DNA of 43,984 nucleotides from NCBI GenBank assembly GCA_903861145.1, contig CAIOTH010000052.1, forward strand, positions 1 through 43,984. Direction: 5' to 3'. A program made the position numbers and the translations under genes. The notes beneath the pieces were generated by a model. The model worked only from the letters and a program-made list of their open reading frames with translations, made no database searches and was not told where the DNA came from. Shown in pieces: positions 17,473-25,715 of this stretch. Position 1 is the first letter of the stretch; the number at the start of each line of letters is the position of its first letter. The DNA is from an uncultured Bacteroidota bacterium (GTDB lineage: Bacteria; Bacteroidota; Bacteroidia; Chitinophagales; LD1).

Positions 17473-18668
17473 TAGCTTAATTCGGGTTTACAAAATTGAA
17501 GCAATGCTGCGCTGATTTTGCGGTTATCGTATTTTTCACTCACCAGTTTTTGCGCGTTCTTGCCAAGGGCACTCCTCACATTTTTCTCTTGAAGCACTTT
17601 GATAATTGCGTTGGCAAACTTCGTAGCATCATCGGCTATCAAAATATCAAGCCCATCGGTATAAGCAAGACTTTCCGCACCAACGGTTGTACTGACTATT
17701 GCCCTTCCCAACGCCATGGCTTCAACAATTTTAACCCGCATTCCACTACCTGCAAACAATGGCACAATGCTCACCGCCTTCGATAAAATAAATTCCTGTG
17801 CATTATCCACCTCGCCGACAACAACCAATCCTTTCACATTATGGCTCTTTATCTCTGCCGGAAAATTCCTTCCTGCAAGGTAAAACTTTGCATTGGGTAT
17901 TTGCGCTGTAACCTGTGGCCAAACTTTTTCAATAAACCAATCTATACCCTCGCGGTTAGGCATCCAATCCATACCGCCAATAAAGGCTACCGCATTTTCT
18001 TCAGTATCACTTATCTCCGGCGGTATATCAAAAACATAACCAATAGGCAATGGCATATTTGGCAAAGTGCAGCCGTACTTCATAAAAATATTCATGTCGG
18101 TGGCCGATACCGGCACCAGTACATCGGCTAAATTAATATGGCTCAATTCAAAGTGCTTAATACGCTTGGCCAATAATCCCAGATACCATTTTTTAAAAGG
18201 TTTCTTCTCAGTTTCATGCAGGCGCTCCCAAATAACAAACTCAACATTATGCGGTCTTAAAGCAACTTTAGCTTTTGTATGCTTTCTTATAACATCTATA
18301 TACCGCATCAAATAAATGCCCTCCAGCAAAATCAAATCAAAATTGCCTTTATCCAATGTTTCAGCTATTTTTTGTTCAAAGGCTTTCAAATAAAACCGCT
18401 CAATGTTATATGACTTATCGGTAAAAAGGTTCAAAAACGCATCAACAGCTTTAATATCAGTGTTAATGTCAACCGCCTCAAATTTGGCCAGCTTGGCAAC
18501 CTCTGCCGGCAATTTATCGAGGGGGAAATAGTGTTTATTGGTGTTTAAAGACAGCACAGTAACATGGTGCCCCAAATCGGCAAAACCCTTGGTTAAGTTG
18601 AAAATGCCAATAACTTCGCCGTCTTTAACAGGCCAGGGAAATTTCTTGGTAATTTGTAAAATGTTCAC
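17472..18668 (-). CDS. GT4-type glycosyltransferase
   Basis: 398-residue GT-B fold enzyme. The N-terminal Rossmann domain begins MNILQITKKFPWPVKDGE and contains LRPHNVEFVIWERLH. The C-terminal nucleotide-sugar domain has FIGGMDWMPNREGIDWFI, FYLAGRNFP and the GT4 E-x7-E region VPLFAGSGMRVKIVEAMALGRAIVST (about 305-330). It is cytoplasmic or peripheral. First gene of a two-gene operon with the GT2 gene (TAATG coupling). On the minus strand a TACATTTG promoter box at 18688-18695 lies 20 bases before the start, interleaved with a plus-strand box for the next gene. Confidence 0.92.
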   Translation of the reverse strand: MNILQITKKFPWPVKDGEVIGIFNLTKGFADLGHHVTVLSLNTNKHYFPLDKLPAEVAKLAKFEAVDINTDIKAVDAFLNLFTDKSYNIERFYLKAFEQKIAETLDKGNFDLILLEGIYLMRYIDVIRKHTKAKVALRPHNVEFVIWERLHETEKKPFKKWYLGLLAKRIKHFELSHINLADVLVPVSATDMNIFMKYGCTLPNMPLPIGYVFDIPPEISDTEENAVAFIGGMDWMPNREGIDWFIEKVWPQVTAQIPNAKFYLAGRNFPAEIKSHNVKGLVVVGEVDNAQEFILSKAVSIVPLFAGSGMRVKIVEAMALGRAIVSTTVGAESLAYTDGLDILIADDATKFANAIIKVLQEKNVRSALGKNAQKLVSEKYDNRKISAALLQFCKPELS

Positions 18669-18695
18669 TTATGTTACTTTTGCGCCGCAAATGTA
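18653..18695. promoter_or_regulatory. Overlapping convergent promoter boxes between divergent glycosyltransferase genes
   Basis: Plus strand: TTTG (18653-18656), 18-base spacer, TACTTTTG (18675-18682), facing the GT2 gene at 18776. Minus strand: TACATTTG (18688-18695), facing the GT4 gene at 18668. Both boxes lie in an imperfect palindrome, TACTTTTGCGCCGCAAATGTA (18675-18695), so two polymerases would collide or exclude each other. The plus promoter's -33 element lies inside the GT4 coding start. Confidence 0.55.
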
Positions 18696-18775
18696 TTAAA
18701 AGCGCCGAAGTGCAGGGCAGTTGTAACGGGTTGCTTTTATGCTATTGCTTAATTACTTAACTCAAAATACAGAGA

Positions 18776-19516
18776 ATGTATAACGGAAAAAAAGTTGCTG
18801 TTGTTTTACCGGCTTATAACGCAGCCAACACCCTCGAAATTACTTACAAAGAAATTCCACTTGATATAGTGGACGAGGTAATATTGGTGGATGACGCCAG
18901 TAAAGATAATACCGTTGAGGTAGGTAAAGCCCTTGGCATAAAGCACATTATTTCGCACGAAAAGAATAAAGGCTATGGTGGCAATCAAAAAACGTGCTAT
19001 TCAAAAGCCCTTGAGTTAAACGCCGATATAGTTGTAATGCTACACCCCGATTACCAATACACCCCAAAACTTTTGGTAGCTATGATTAGCATTATCGGCA
19101 ACGATGTATACCCGGTAGTTTTAGGCTCGCGCATATTAGGCGGAGGAGCATTAAAAGGTGGTATGCCAAAGTATAAATACATTTTTAACCGCTTCCTTAC
19201 CCTAACTCAAAATGTGCTGTTGGGCGAAAAGCTATCAGAATATCACACAGGTTACCGTGCTTTTAGCAAACAGGTTTTGACTTCAATACACTTTATGCGC
19301 AATAGCGATGATTTTGTGTTCGATAACCAAATGCTATCGCAAATTTTTTACGCCGGTTTCGAAATAGCCGAGGTTACCTGCCCTACTAAATATTTCCCCG
19401 AGGCCAGCTCTATCAACTTTAGCCGTAGCTTGACTTATGGTATAGGTTGCTTAAAGGTATCAGCCATACACCGCCTCTGCAAGTGGGGGGTTATGAAGAG
19501 TGAGTTGTATGCCTAG
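18776..19516 (+). CDS. Family 2 glycosyltransferase, polyprenyl-phosphate sugar transferase type
   Basis: 246-residue GT-A enzyme resembling dolichol-phosphate mannosyltransferase: VAVVLPAYNAANTLEITYKEI at the start, VILVDDASKDNTVEVGKAL at about 36-54, HEKNKGYGGNQKTCYSKAL at about 61-79 and MLHPDYQYTPKLL at about 90-102 (DxD equivalent). No membrane helices, so a soluble or peripheral catalytic domain, which may transfer a sugar to a lipid carrier for use by an ArnT-like enzyme such as that at 23998. It is divergent from the GT4-GT2 operon and overlaps the next small membrane gene by 17 bases (8 bases if that gene starts at its second ATG). Confidence 0.9.
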   Translation: MYNGKKVAVVLPAYNAANTLEITYKEIPLDIVDEVILVDDASKDNTVEVGKALGIKHIISHEKNKGYGGNQKTCYSKALELNADIVVMLHPDYQYTPKLLVAMISIIGNDVYPVVLGSRILGGGALKGGMPKYKYIFNRFLTLTQNVLLGEKLSEYHTGYRAFSKQVLTSIHFMRNSDDFVFDNQMLSQIFYAGFEIAEVTCPTKYFPEASSINFSRSLTYGIGCLKVSAIHRLCKWGVMKSELYA

Positions 19517-19805
19517 GCTCAACACAATAATCAAATTCGCAATAATATCAGTTGGAATAATCCTTTTGGTTTCGGCGGGCATTTTGGGTTTGGATCATTA
19601 TTTGTCCATTCCAGACAGCCTTGGTTACTTCGCTTTTGATGCAATTATTGTCTCAATGGTAACCGCCCTGTTTCTTTCACTTATAACCATGGGTTTGCTT
19701 TTTTTTGATAAATCTGAAAGCAACCCTTTATTTTATCTTTTGCTGGCCGCTATTGCTGAATTCATAATACCCTTTGCAATTCTTTCTCATGTGATGGCCT
19801 GTTAA
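19500..19805 (+). CDS. Small membrane protein, three helices
   Basis: 101 residues (98 if the second ATG at 19509 is used) with three hydrophobic helices at about 12-29, 45-68 and 76-98. No recognised family. It overlaps the end of the preceding glycosyltransferase gene and is probably cotranslated with it, which hints at a role in the same lipid-linked sugar pathway, but nothing in its sequence confirms this. Its hydrophobic pattern and gene overlap make it a believable gene rather than a chance frame. Confidence 0.62.
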   Translation: MSCMPRLNTIIKFAIISVGIILLVSAGILGLDHYLSIPDSLGYFAFDAIIVSMVTALFLSLITMGLLFFDKSESNPLFYLLLAAIAEFIIPFAILSHVMAC

Positions 19806-19819
19806 CTATTGCTTCGGAT

Positions 19820-20266
19820 TTACTTCCAAAACTTCCAGCTCTTTTCCTTTTCTACCGGCGCGCTTAGCTGCTCTTGGTACCAGCCCTCCGTTAGTTTTAC
19901 AGCATTTATCAGTATTTCCACCAATTCGCGGGGAGGCCCTTCCGACTCTGCCCCATAAATAACCCTAAACGAGTAGTCAACCTCCTTAGGCCCCTGAAAA
20001 ATCATAGTTAAGGTGCAATCTGCGCCCATTCTGTTGGTCTTTCGCATTACCCCGCTATAACTAAATATTTCTTCGTTAATGGTCATCATCAGGGCCTCAA
20101 AATGGCCTTGGTTCGAAACGCCCCGGTGTAGGGGCAAATCGCTGGTAAGATTTCCATCGCCTTTGCGGTCAATATTACCGTCTTTTGCCAGTAAAATAAA
20201 AAGAGAGGTTTTATCGCCAACCTCAAGGGTAATTAAAATCTTATCAATTAAAAGCTTTTCGTGCAT
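19820..20266 (-). CDS. Hypothetical protein
   Basis: 148 residues, soluble, no signal peptide. Predicted alpha/beta, with ILITLEVGDKTSLFILLAKDGNIDRKGDG near the start and a lysine/tryptophan-rich end (EKEKSWKFWK). No family recognised. It converges on the small membrane gene with 14 bases between stops and is divergent from the START-like gene. Codon use matches the neighbourhood and the frame is clean, so it is probably real. Function unknown. Confidence 0.65.
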   Translation of the reverse strand: MHEKLLIDKILITLEVGDKTSLFILLAKDGNIDRKGDGNLTSDLPLHRGVSNQGHFEALMMTINEEIFSYSGVMRKTNRMGADCTLTMIFQGPKEVDYSFRVIYGAESEGPPRELVEILINAVKLTEGWYQEQLSAPVEKEKSWKFWK

Positions 20267-20392
20267 ACCACCGTTTATAATATGAATCTAAAATTTTATT
20301 GCCTACGTCCCAAAAAAATGTCTAACGCCCCGTATTTAGCCCACAAAACAGCCCCCGGCATTTGGGCTTAGATTTCCCCGTTTAAAAAAAAT

Positions 20393-20422
20393 TTTGCGGT
20401 TACGATTTATTTTCTATTCTTG
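20393..20422 (+). promoter_or_regulatory. Promoter of the START-like gene
   Basis: TTTG (20393-20396), 18-base spacer, TATTCTTG (20415-20422; one mismatch to TAnnTTTG), 44 bases before the ATG. Good spacing for a Bacteroidota primary sigma promoter. Confidence 0.5.
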
Positions 20423-20466
20423 CAGCGTTACATCTTAACGTTAATTTGTGATTTGAATTACTGATA

Positions 20467-20847
20467 ATGGCACGCAAAAAATTTACCGCAGAATATATCG
20501 TCCGCTCATCCCCCTCGATATTATTTGAATTTTTGACTCAAACCAGTAGCCTGGCACAATGGTTTTCAGACTATTGCGACTCGCAGGGCGATATTTTCAT
20601 TTTTGGATGGGGCGGCTCATTTCAACGCGCCCGCCAGTCGGAAGTAATTGATGATGAATTTGTAAAATACCATTGGGAAGGCGGAAAAAAGGAAGAGTTC
20701 TTTTCTTTCCGGGTTTACAAATCCGAAATTTCAAACGATACCATCCTCGAAATAACCGATTTTGCCGAGGCCAAAGAAATTAAAGACCAAACTTTACTTT
20801 GGGATAAGCAAATTGATGATTTGAAGCACGCTATCGGAGCCATGTAA
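20467..20847 (+). CDS. START-like domain protein
   Basis: 126-residue cytoplasmic protein of the AHSA1/START-like superfamily: KFTAEYIVRSSPSILFEFLTQTSSLAQWFSDYCD, the internal GWGGSFQRA turn and a C-terminal helix (LLWDKQIDDLKHAIGAM). The fold normally holds a hydrophobic ligand. In Bacteroidota this small protein is typically followed by an LptF/LptG-type permease, as here (132 bases further on), suggesting but not proving a link to lipid or LPS handling. It has its own promoter-like sequence at 20393-20422. Confidence 0.85.
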   Translation: MARKKFTAEYIVRSSPSILFEFLTQTSSLAQWFSDYCDSQGDIFIFGWGGSFQRARQSEVIDDEFVKYHWEGGKKEEFFSFRVYKSEISNDTILEITDFAEAKEIKDQTLLWDKQIDDLKHAIGAM

Positions 20848-20930
20848 TTGGGCAATTCGATAAAGGGCCAATCCGATAATGAATACCTTCAGGCATTTAA
20901 TTGCCGAATTACCAAATTACCGAATTAAGC
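20848..20930. repeat. AT-rich imperfect palindromic intergenic repeat
   Basis: The gap between the START-like and LptF/G genes has a left part (AATTGGGCAATTCGATAA) that partly matches the reverse complement of the right part (tandem AATTACCAAATTACCGAATTAA units, 20900-20926). It resembles the low-complexity palindromic spacers found between Bacteroidota genes. No T-tract terminator. Confidence 0.35.
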
Positions 20931-20979
20931 CATCCTCATCTCATACTTCTTTGTTTAGATTTGCGTTTACTGAACTGCC

Positions 20980-22422
20980 ATGAAGAAGCTTGATACTTTA
21001 GTAATTAAAAGTTTTATCGGCCCGCTCATTCTTACCTTTTGCATAGCGCAATTTGTGCTGGTAATGCAGTTTTTATGGAAGTATATTGATGATTTAGTAG
21101 GCAAAGGGCTTAATACCTGGGTGCTGATACAGTTACTGGCTTATGCCTCGGCCCGCTTGGTTCCCCTGGCATTACCCCTGGCGGTTTTGCTCGCCTCCAT
21201 CATGACCTACGGCTCGTTTGGTGAGCACTTTGAACTTACAGCTGTCAAATCAGCAGGTATATCGCTGCTTAGGTTTATGCAGCCCTTAGTTATAACGGTT
21301 ACGGGCATCAGCATTTTTGCCTTTTACTTTAGCAACAACCTGTTGCCCATGGCCAATTTAAAGTTTAGTGCTTTGTTGTACGATATCAGGCATCAAAAAC
21401 CCACTATGGCCCTTAAGCCCGGTATTTTTTACAGCGGCATTGATGGTTTTTTTATAAAAACTACCGAGAAGGACGACAAAACAAACACCCTCTTCAACAT
21501 TACCGTTTACGACCACACCAGCGGCCATGGCGACGACCACGTAATTACCGCCGAAAAAGGTAAAATGCTACAGGACGAAGATGAAATGGCACTAACACTG
21601 CTATTGGAAAATGGCAAACAATACCGCGAAGTTGACCCTAAAGACCCCAAGGTTAACAACTACGAAATGATTAGCACCTCCTTCGCTTCGTGGGAGAAAC
21701 GCTTCGACCTTTCGCAATTTAAATTGAGCAGAACAGATGAGTCGTTTTTTAAGGACTTGAAGCAAATGATGAACCTGAAACAGCTTTACGGCGAAATTGA
21801 CACCATCAACTTAGAAGCTACCAATCTTAAAAAAGGATTGATAGGTTACATGGTTCCCTACCTCAACATGAAAAAGTTTGGTATTGATACCTTAAAAAAA
21901 GATGCCGCCATTGCTCCGGTTAAATTCGATTCGGTGGCCGAGTTATTGGTACCGTACGACCGGGCAAAAAAAATACAGATAATGGAAGTGGCCATGAACA
22001 ATGCGCGCAACATTAAAAACTACGCCGATGTAACCACCAAACAAATTGATTTTAAAAACCACGATTTGGTGACGCACATGGTTGAGGTATACCGAAAATT
22101 TACGCTGTCAATTGCCTGCCTGGTATTATTCTTTATTGGCGCACCTCTCGGTTCTATCATCAGGCGCGGTGGTTTGGGTTGGCCCTTGTTTTACAGCGTA
22201 ATCTTTTTCATTATTTACCACATCACCTCGTTAACCGGCGAAAAACTGGCCGAAAACGACGTATTAACCGGCTTTACAGGTATGTGGCTCTCAACGTTTA
22301 TCTTAACGCCCGTTGGCCTGTTTCTAACATTAAAAGCCACTAACGATTCAAAAATTTACAGTGCCGAATACTATCGTACTTTGTTCCATCGCGTGTTTAA
22401 ACCAAAAGCCAAAATAGCTTAG
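20980..22422 (+). CDS. LptF/LptG (YjgP/YjgQ) family permease
   Basis: 480-residue inner membrane component of the LPS export ABC machine, which lifts LPS from the inner membrane to the Lpt bridge. Helices at about 10-30, 50-75 and 100-120, then a large periplasmic beta region (about 125-370), then three helices at about 375-465, the standard layout. It begins MKKLDTLVIKSFIGPLILTF, and the NNLLPMANLKFSALLYDIR segment after the third helix is characteristic. LptF and LptG cannot be told apart here. Neighbours: START-like protein upstream, a YD-like hypothetical 20 bases downstream. The length is greater than the usual 350-370 residues because of a longer periplasmic part, as seen in other Bacteroidota. 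Confidence 0.92.
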   Translation: MKKLDTLVIKSFIGPLILTFCIAQFVLVMQFLWKYIDDLVGKGLNTWVLIQLLAYASARLVPLALPLAVLLASIMTYGSFGEHFELTAVKSAGISLLRFMQPLVITVTGISIFAFYFSNNLLPMANLKFSALLYDIRHQKPTMALKPGIFYSGIDGFFIKTTEKDDKTNTLFNITVYDHTSGHGDDHVITAEKGKMLQDEDEMALTLLLENGKQYREVDPKDPKVNNYEMISTSFASWEKRFDLSQFKLSRTDESFFKDLKQMMNLKQLYGEIDTINLEATNLKKGLIGYMVPYLNMKKFGIDTLKKDAAIAPVKFDSVAELLVPYDRAKKIQIMEVAMNNARNIKNYADVTTKQIDFKNHDLVTHMVEVYRKFTLSIACLVLFFIGAPLGSIIRRGGLGWPLFYSVIFFIIYHITSLTGEKLAENDVLTGFTGMWLSTFILTPVGLFLTLKATNDSKIYSAEYYRTLFHRVFKPKAKIA

Positions 22423-22442
22423 AGAATTTCAACCAAAGAGTT

Positions 22443-23327
22443 ATGAAATGGCCTAATCCGAAAATATCAAAAAAATCCTTTACCGTCTGCGTTATTGGGT
22501 GGTTCCTTTTTCCCTCAACGAGTTTCGAAAAAACCGGGCAAAACGATTTAAAACGAGATAACCTCATAGGCAAAGTAAAAATCGTCGAGGAAATAGATTA
22601 TAAAGCGCATAATGAGGACGGGGTTATTGCAATGGGCACAGTAACCGACAAAACCTCCACTAGTTATAATGCTGAGGGTATTGAAGTCAAAATTGTCTAT
22701 CACAATTATGAAATCGAACGAGGGAAGGACTTTGGAGGTACCGACCTTTTTTCAGTTAACAATAAGGGGCAGAAAATTGCTTGCGCGCACACTAGAAGCA
22801 ACGGCAATTGGACTGATAGCTCATTCTACGACGCCCATGGCAACAAAATTAGATGTATCAGCTACAATGCAGATAGTTCGGTTCATTATATAACCTCACT
22901 GCAATTTGATAAAAAGGGTAGGGAAATAGAAAACACCATCTCTTATCCGGCTAAAACAGAAATTGAGGTATCCATTACAACTGAGATAAATTACGATGAC
23001 AGTAAAGGATTAATTGAAAGCAAATCTTATAAAACCGGTGATACAGCCCATTTACAAGGTCGCGAAATCGAATTTCTGAATGATGTTGGAATTCCAATAG
23101 AATCACGATTTTATAATAGGCAGGGAAATTTTGCAGAGAAATCAGTTGTTACCTACGATGGTTATGGCAATCAAGTAAGCCAGTACGTTACAGATTCTCT
23201 AGGTAGTATTATGCGTAAACAAAAATGGGAATATGAATATGACAAAACAGGTAATTGGATAAAAAGGATTTTTTATCATTCCGACAAACCATTAAGCATT
23301 ACCGTTAGAAAATTAAAGTATTATTAG
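22443..23327 (+). CDS. Hypothetical exported protein with YD-like repeats
   Basis: 294 residues. A short hydrophobic segment (KSFTVCVIGWFLFPSTSF, about 12-29) suggests a weak signal. The rest is made of short repeating units of about 20-30 residues with YD/YN-DxxGN patterns (SFYDAHGNKI, QFDKKGREI, TYDGYGNQV, YEYDKTGNWI), the kind that builds beta-strand ladders in RHS/YD or MORN-like proteins. No toxin domain. It is more AT-rich than its neighbours and separates the LptF/G gene from the PAP2-ArnT pair, so it may be a later insertion. Function unknown. Confidence 0.68.
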   Translation: MKWPNPKISKKSFTVCVIGWFLFPSTSFEKTGQNDLKRDNLIGKVKIVEEIDYKAHNEDGVIAMGTVTDKTSTSYNAEGIEVKIVYHNYEIERGKDFGGTDLFSVNNKGQKIACAHTRSNGNWTDSSFYDAHGNKIRCISYNADSSVHYITSLQFDKKGREIENTISYPAKTEIEVSITTEINYDDSKGLIESKSYKTGDTAHLQGREIEFLNDVGIPIESRFYNRQGNFAEKSVVTYDGYGNQVSQYVTDSLGSIMRKQKWEYEYDKTGNWIKRIFYHSDKPLSITVRKLKYY

Positions 23328-23353
23328 GCATTCAACTGAAAAGTCAAATCTTC

Positions 23354-24001
23354 TTGAAACAATTTCTTCAACAAAACAAAATATTCCTCATCCTCTACCT
23401 GCTATTTTTAATGGCTGGTGGCGCATTGATTTTGAATTACGAGCAGGGTCACGAAATTATTCTTTTCAGTTCGTTGCATACCCCACTATTCGACCAGGTA
23501 TTTAAATACACCACCAAATTAGCCGAGGCCCCAATGTTACTTTTAATTGTAATAGTAGCTATTAGGTTTAGCTATGGCAAAGGCTTATTGCTTGGTTTAA
23601 ATGCCCTGCTGGTATTTGGGGTTACAGCCCTGTTAAAGGGCATCGCCTTCGCTAACCAGGTTCGCCCTTCGGTTTTTTTTGAGGGTAAAGAGCACCTCAA
23701 CTTTGTTCAAGGTGTCGAAATATACAGGTACCACAGTTTTCCTTCAGGACATACCTCATCAGCTTTTGCCCTGTTTTTTTTAATGAGCATTCTGTTTAAA
23801 GATAAAAAATGGGCACCGGTGTTTTTTATACTGTCATTAATGGTGGGTATTTCGCGGGTATACTTATTGGAACACTTTTTTCGCGATGTTTACGCCGGTT
23901 CGCTGATTGGCATGTTGTGTACAACTGCTTTTTATTTAACTTTCGGTGAATCGCGGTTTTATAAAAGTATTGTTTGGCGAGATAAAGCCCTTTGGCAATG
24001 A
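23354..24001 (+). CDS. PAP2 family membrane phosphatase
   Basis: 215 residues, about five to six helices. All three acid phosphatase motifs are present: K-x6-RP in KGIAFANQVRP (about 97-107), PSGHTSS (about 131-137) and SRVYLLEHFFRDV (about 175-187). This multi-helix form fits undecaprenyl-pyrophosphate or lipid A phosphatase activity on the periplasmic face. The start is a TTG at 23354; the next ATG would remove most of the first helix. It overlaps the ArnT-like gene in an ATGA, so the two are translationally coupled and probably act on the same lipid. Confidence 0.88.
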   Translation: MKQFLQQNKIFLILYLLFLMAGGALILNYEQGHEIILFSSLHTPLFDQVFKYTTKLAEAPMLLLIVIVAIRFSYGKGLLLGLNALLVFGVTALLKGIAFANQVRPSVFFEGKEHLNFVQGVEIYRYHSFPSGHTSSAFALFFLMSILFKDKKWAPVFFILSLMVGISRVYLLEHFFRDVYAGSLIGMLCTTAFYLTFGESRFYKSIVWRDKALWQ

Positions 24002-25641
24002 TAGATAGGTTACTGAAAGAAATTCGTCAATTCCCCACACAGTTTTTTTTGCTGGTAATTGGGGCCCTCCTGTTTATTCCTTACCTCGGCAACGTTCACC
24101 TTTTCGATTGGGATGAAATAAACTTTGCCGAAAGCGCCCGCGAAATGCTCTTAACGCACAACTATCATATTGTGCAAATAGATTTTCAGCCGTTTTACGA
24201 AAAGCCGCCATTTTTCATCTGGTTGCAGGCACTCTCTATGCACTACTTAGGGGTAAATGAATATGCTGCGCGGCTGCCAAACGCCATTTGTGGTGTCATT
24301 ACCATGCTGGTAGTGTTTAATGTGGGCCGCAATGTTTTTAAGTCGCAGTTCGGTGTGCTATGGGCACTTATGTTTGCGTGCTCCATTCTACCGCAGATAT
24401 ATTTTAAGTCGGGCATTATCGACCCTGTGTTTAATCTTTTAATCTTTTTGGGCATTTATTTTCTATACCGGGTCTCGCTCCATAATGATTTTGAACACCC
24501 ACGCGATAGGGCAAGCAACCGCCGCAGGCACTTACTACTCTCCGCCTTGTTTATTGGCCTTGCCACGCTTACCAAAGGGCCTGTGGCTATACTATTGACT
24601 GTACTGACCGCAACTACCTATTTTATAGTTAACCGGGGCAAATTAAGGCTGGGGTTTGGCGATATGATAACGTGGTGGTTCATCGTTTTTGTGGTGGTTG
24701 TTGCCTGGCTTAGCATGGAATCGCGCCAAAGCGGGTTAACGTTTGTAAAGGAGTTTATAAAATACCAGGTTGAATTGTTTAGCACCGAAGGTGCAGGGCA
24801 TGGAGGGCCATTTTATTACCATTGGCCTATATTGCTATTTGGGGTGTTTCCGGCATCAGCCCTCATTTTTGATTCATTCAAAAAAAACGAATTAGACGAC
24901 ACCGACCAGCGCTTTTTTAAACGTTGGATGATTTACCTGTTACTGGTTGTGCTGATTGTTTTTTCGGTGGTAAAAACCAAAATCGTTCACTACTCAAGCC
25001 TGTGCTATTTCCCCATAACCTTCCTGGCGGCTTACTATCTCAATTATTTTTTAGATGGGAAAATGCGTTGGACATGGAGGCAAACCGTGCCCGTATTTGC
25101 CATTTGTCTTAGCATAGTAACAGCATTAACCGGCGGTATCTTCCTCATTCAACACCCCTACCTGATTACTTATTATGTAAAAGATGATTTTGCAAAGGCC
25201 TGCCTTAATACACCTGTGTACTGGAGCAACAACGATATCAGGTTTGGTATTGGTTACCTGATAGCCATGATTATTAGCATTACTTTAATTGAAATGAAAA
25301 ACCGCCGTTGGGGTATTTACTTAATGGTTATAAGCAGCGCCTTATTCATTAACACCGTTATGGTTTTTATTGTGCCCCGGGTTGAACGTTATTCTCAACG
25401 CGATATGATTGAATTTCTCGAATCGAAGAAAAACGAAAATTGCATTGTTGAAACCGCAGGCTTTAAAAGTTATGCCCAGTTTTTTTATGCCGCCAAACCC
25501 ATTCCATCGTCCAACGATAATAACAAAGTTCATTACATTGTTACCAAAGCAAATAAGGTTAGCGAGTTGCTGCGCGATAACCCTAAAGCCATTGAAATTG
25601 GAAGAAAAAACGGATGGGTTTTCTTTAAAAAGAATCCATAA
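23998..25641 (+). CDS. ArnT-like glycosyltransferase (GT83/GT39 type)
   Basis: 547-residue multi-helix GT-C enzyme that would transfer a sugar from a polyprenyl phosphate carrier to a lipid or protein on the periplasmic side. The first periplasmic loop carries the expected acidic motif, LFDWDEINFAESAREML (about 27-43), followed by about twelve helices and a short C-terminal periplasmic region. I use the ATG at 23998, giving the ATGA overlap with the PAP2 gene; an upstream TTG at 23992 would add two residues. Lipid A modification (as ArnT) or glycan assembly are both possible. A strong bidirectional terminator follows. Confidence 0.88.
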   Translation: MIDRLLKEIRQFPTQFFLLVIGALLFIPYLGNVHLFDWDEINFAESAREMLLTHNYHIVQIDFQPFYEKPPFFIWLQALSMHYLGVNEYAARLPNAICGVITMLVVFNVGRNVFKSQFGVLWALMFACSILPQIYFKSGIIDPVFNLLIFLGIYFLYRVSLHNDFEHPRDRASNRRRHLLLSALFIGLATLTKGPVAILLTVLTATTYFIVNRGKLRLGFGDMITWWFIVFVVVVAWLSMESRQSGLTFVKEFIKYQVELFSTEGAGHGGPFYYHWPILLFGVFPASALIFDSFKKNELDDTDQRFFKRWMIYLLLVVLIVFSVVKTKIVHYSSLCYFPITFLAAYYLNYFLDGKMRWTWRQTVPVFAICLSIVTALTGGIFLIQHPYLITYYVKDDFAKACLNTPVYWSNNDIRFGIGYLIAMIISITLIEMKNRRWGIYLMVISSALFINTVMVFIVPRVERYSQRDMIEFLESKKNENCIVETAGFKSYAQFFYAAKPIPSSNDNNKVHYIVTKANKVSELLRDNPKAIEIGRKNGWVFFKKNP

Positions 25642-25656
25642 GTTTTCATCTACTTT

Positions 25657-25697
25657 ATAAAACACAAAAGCCCCGTTATGGGGCTTTTGTGTTTTAT
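25657..25697. terminator. Bidirectional terminator between converging genes
   Basis: A perfect 18-pair stem with a five-base loop: ATAAAACACAAAAGCCCC (25657-25674) and its complement (25680-25697), with A runs on one side and T runs on the other. It serves both the ArnT-like gene (plus) and the Ig-repeat protein gene (minus), whose stop lies 18 bases beyond. Confidence 0.93.
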
Positions 25698-25715
25698 AAT
25701 TTCAACCGAATATTT

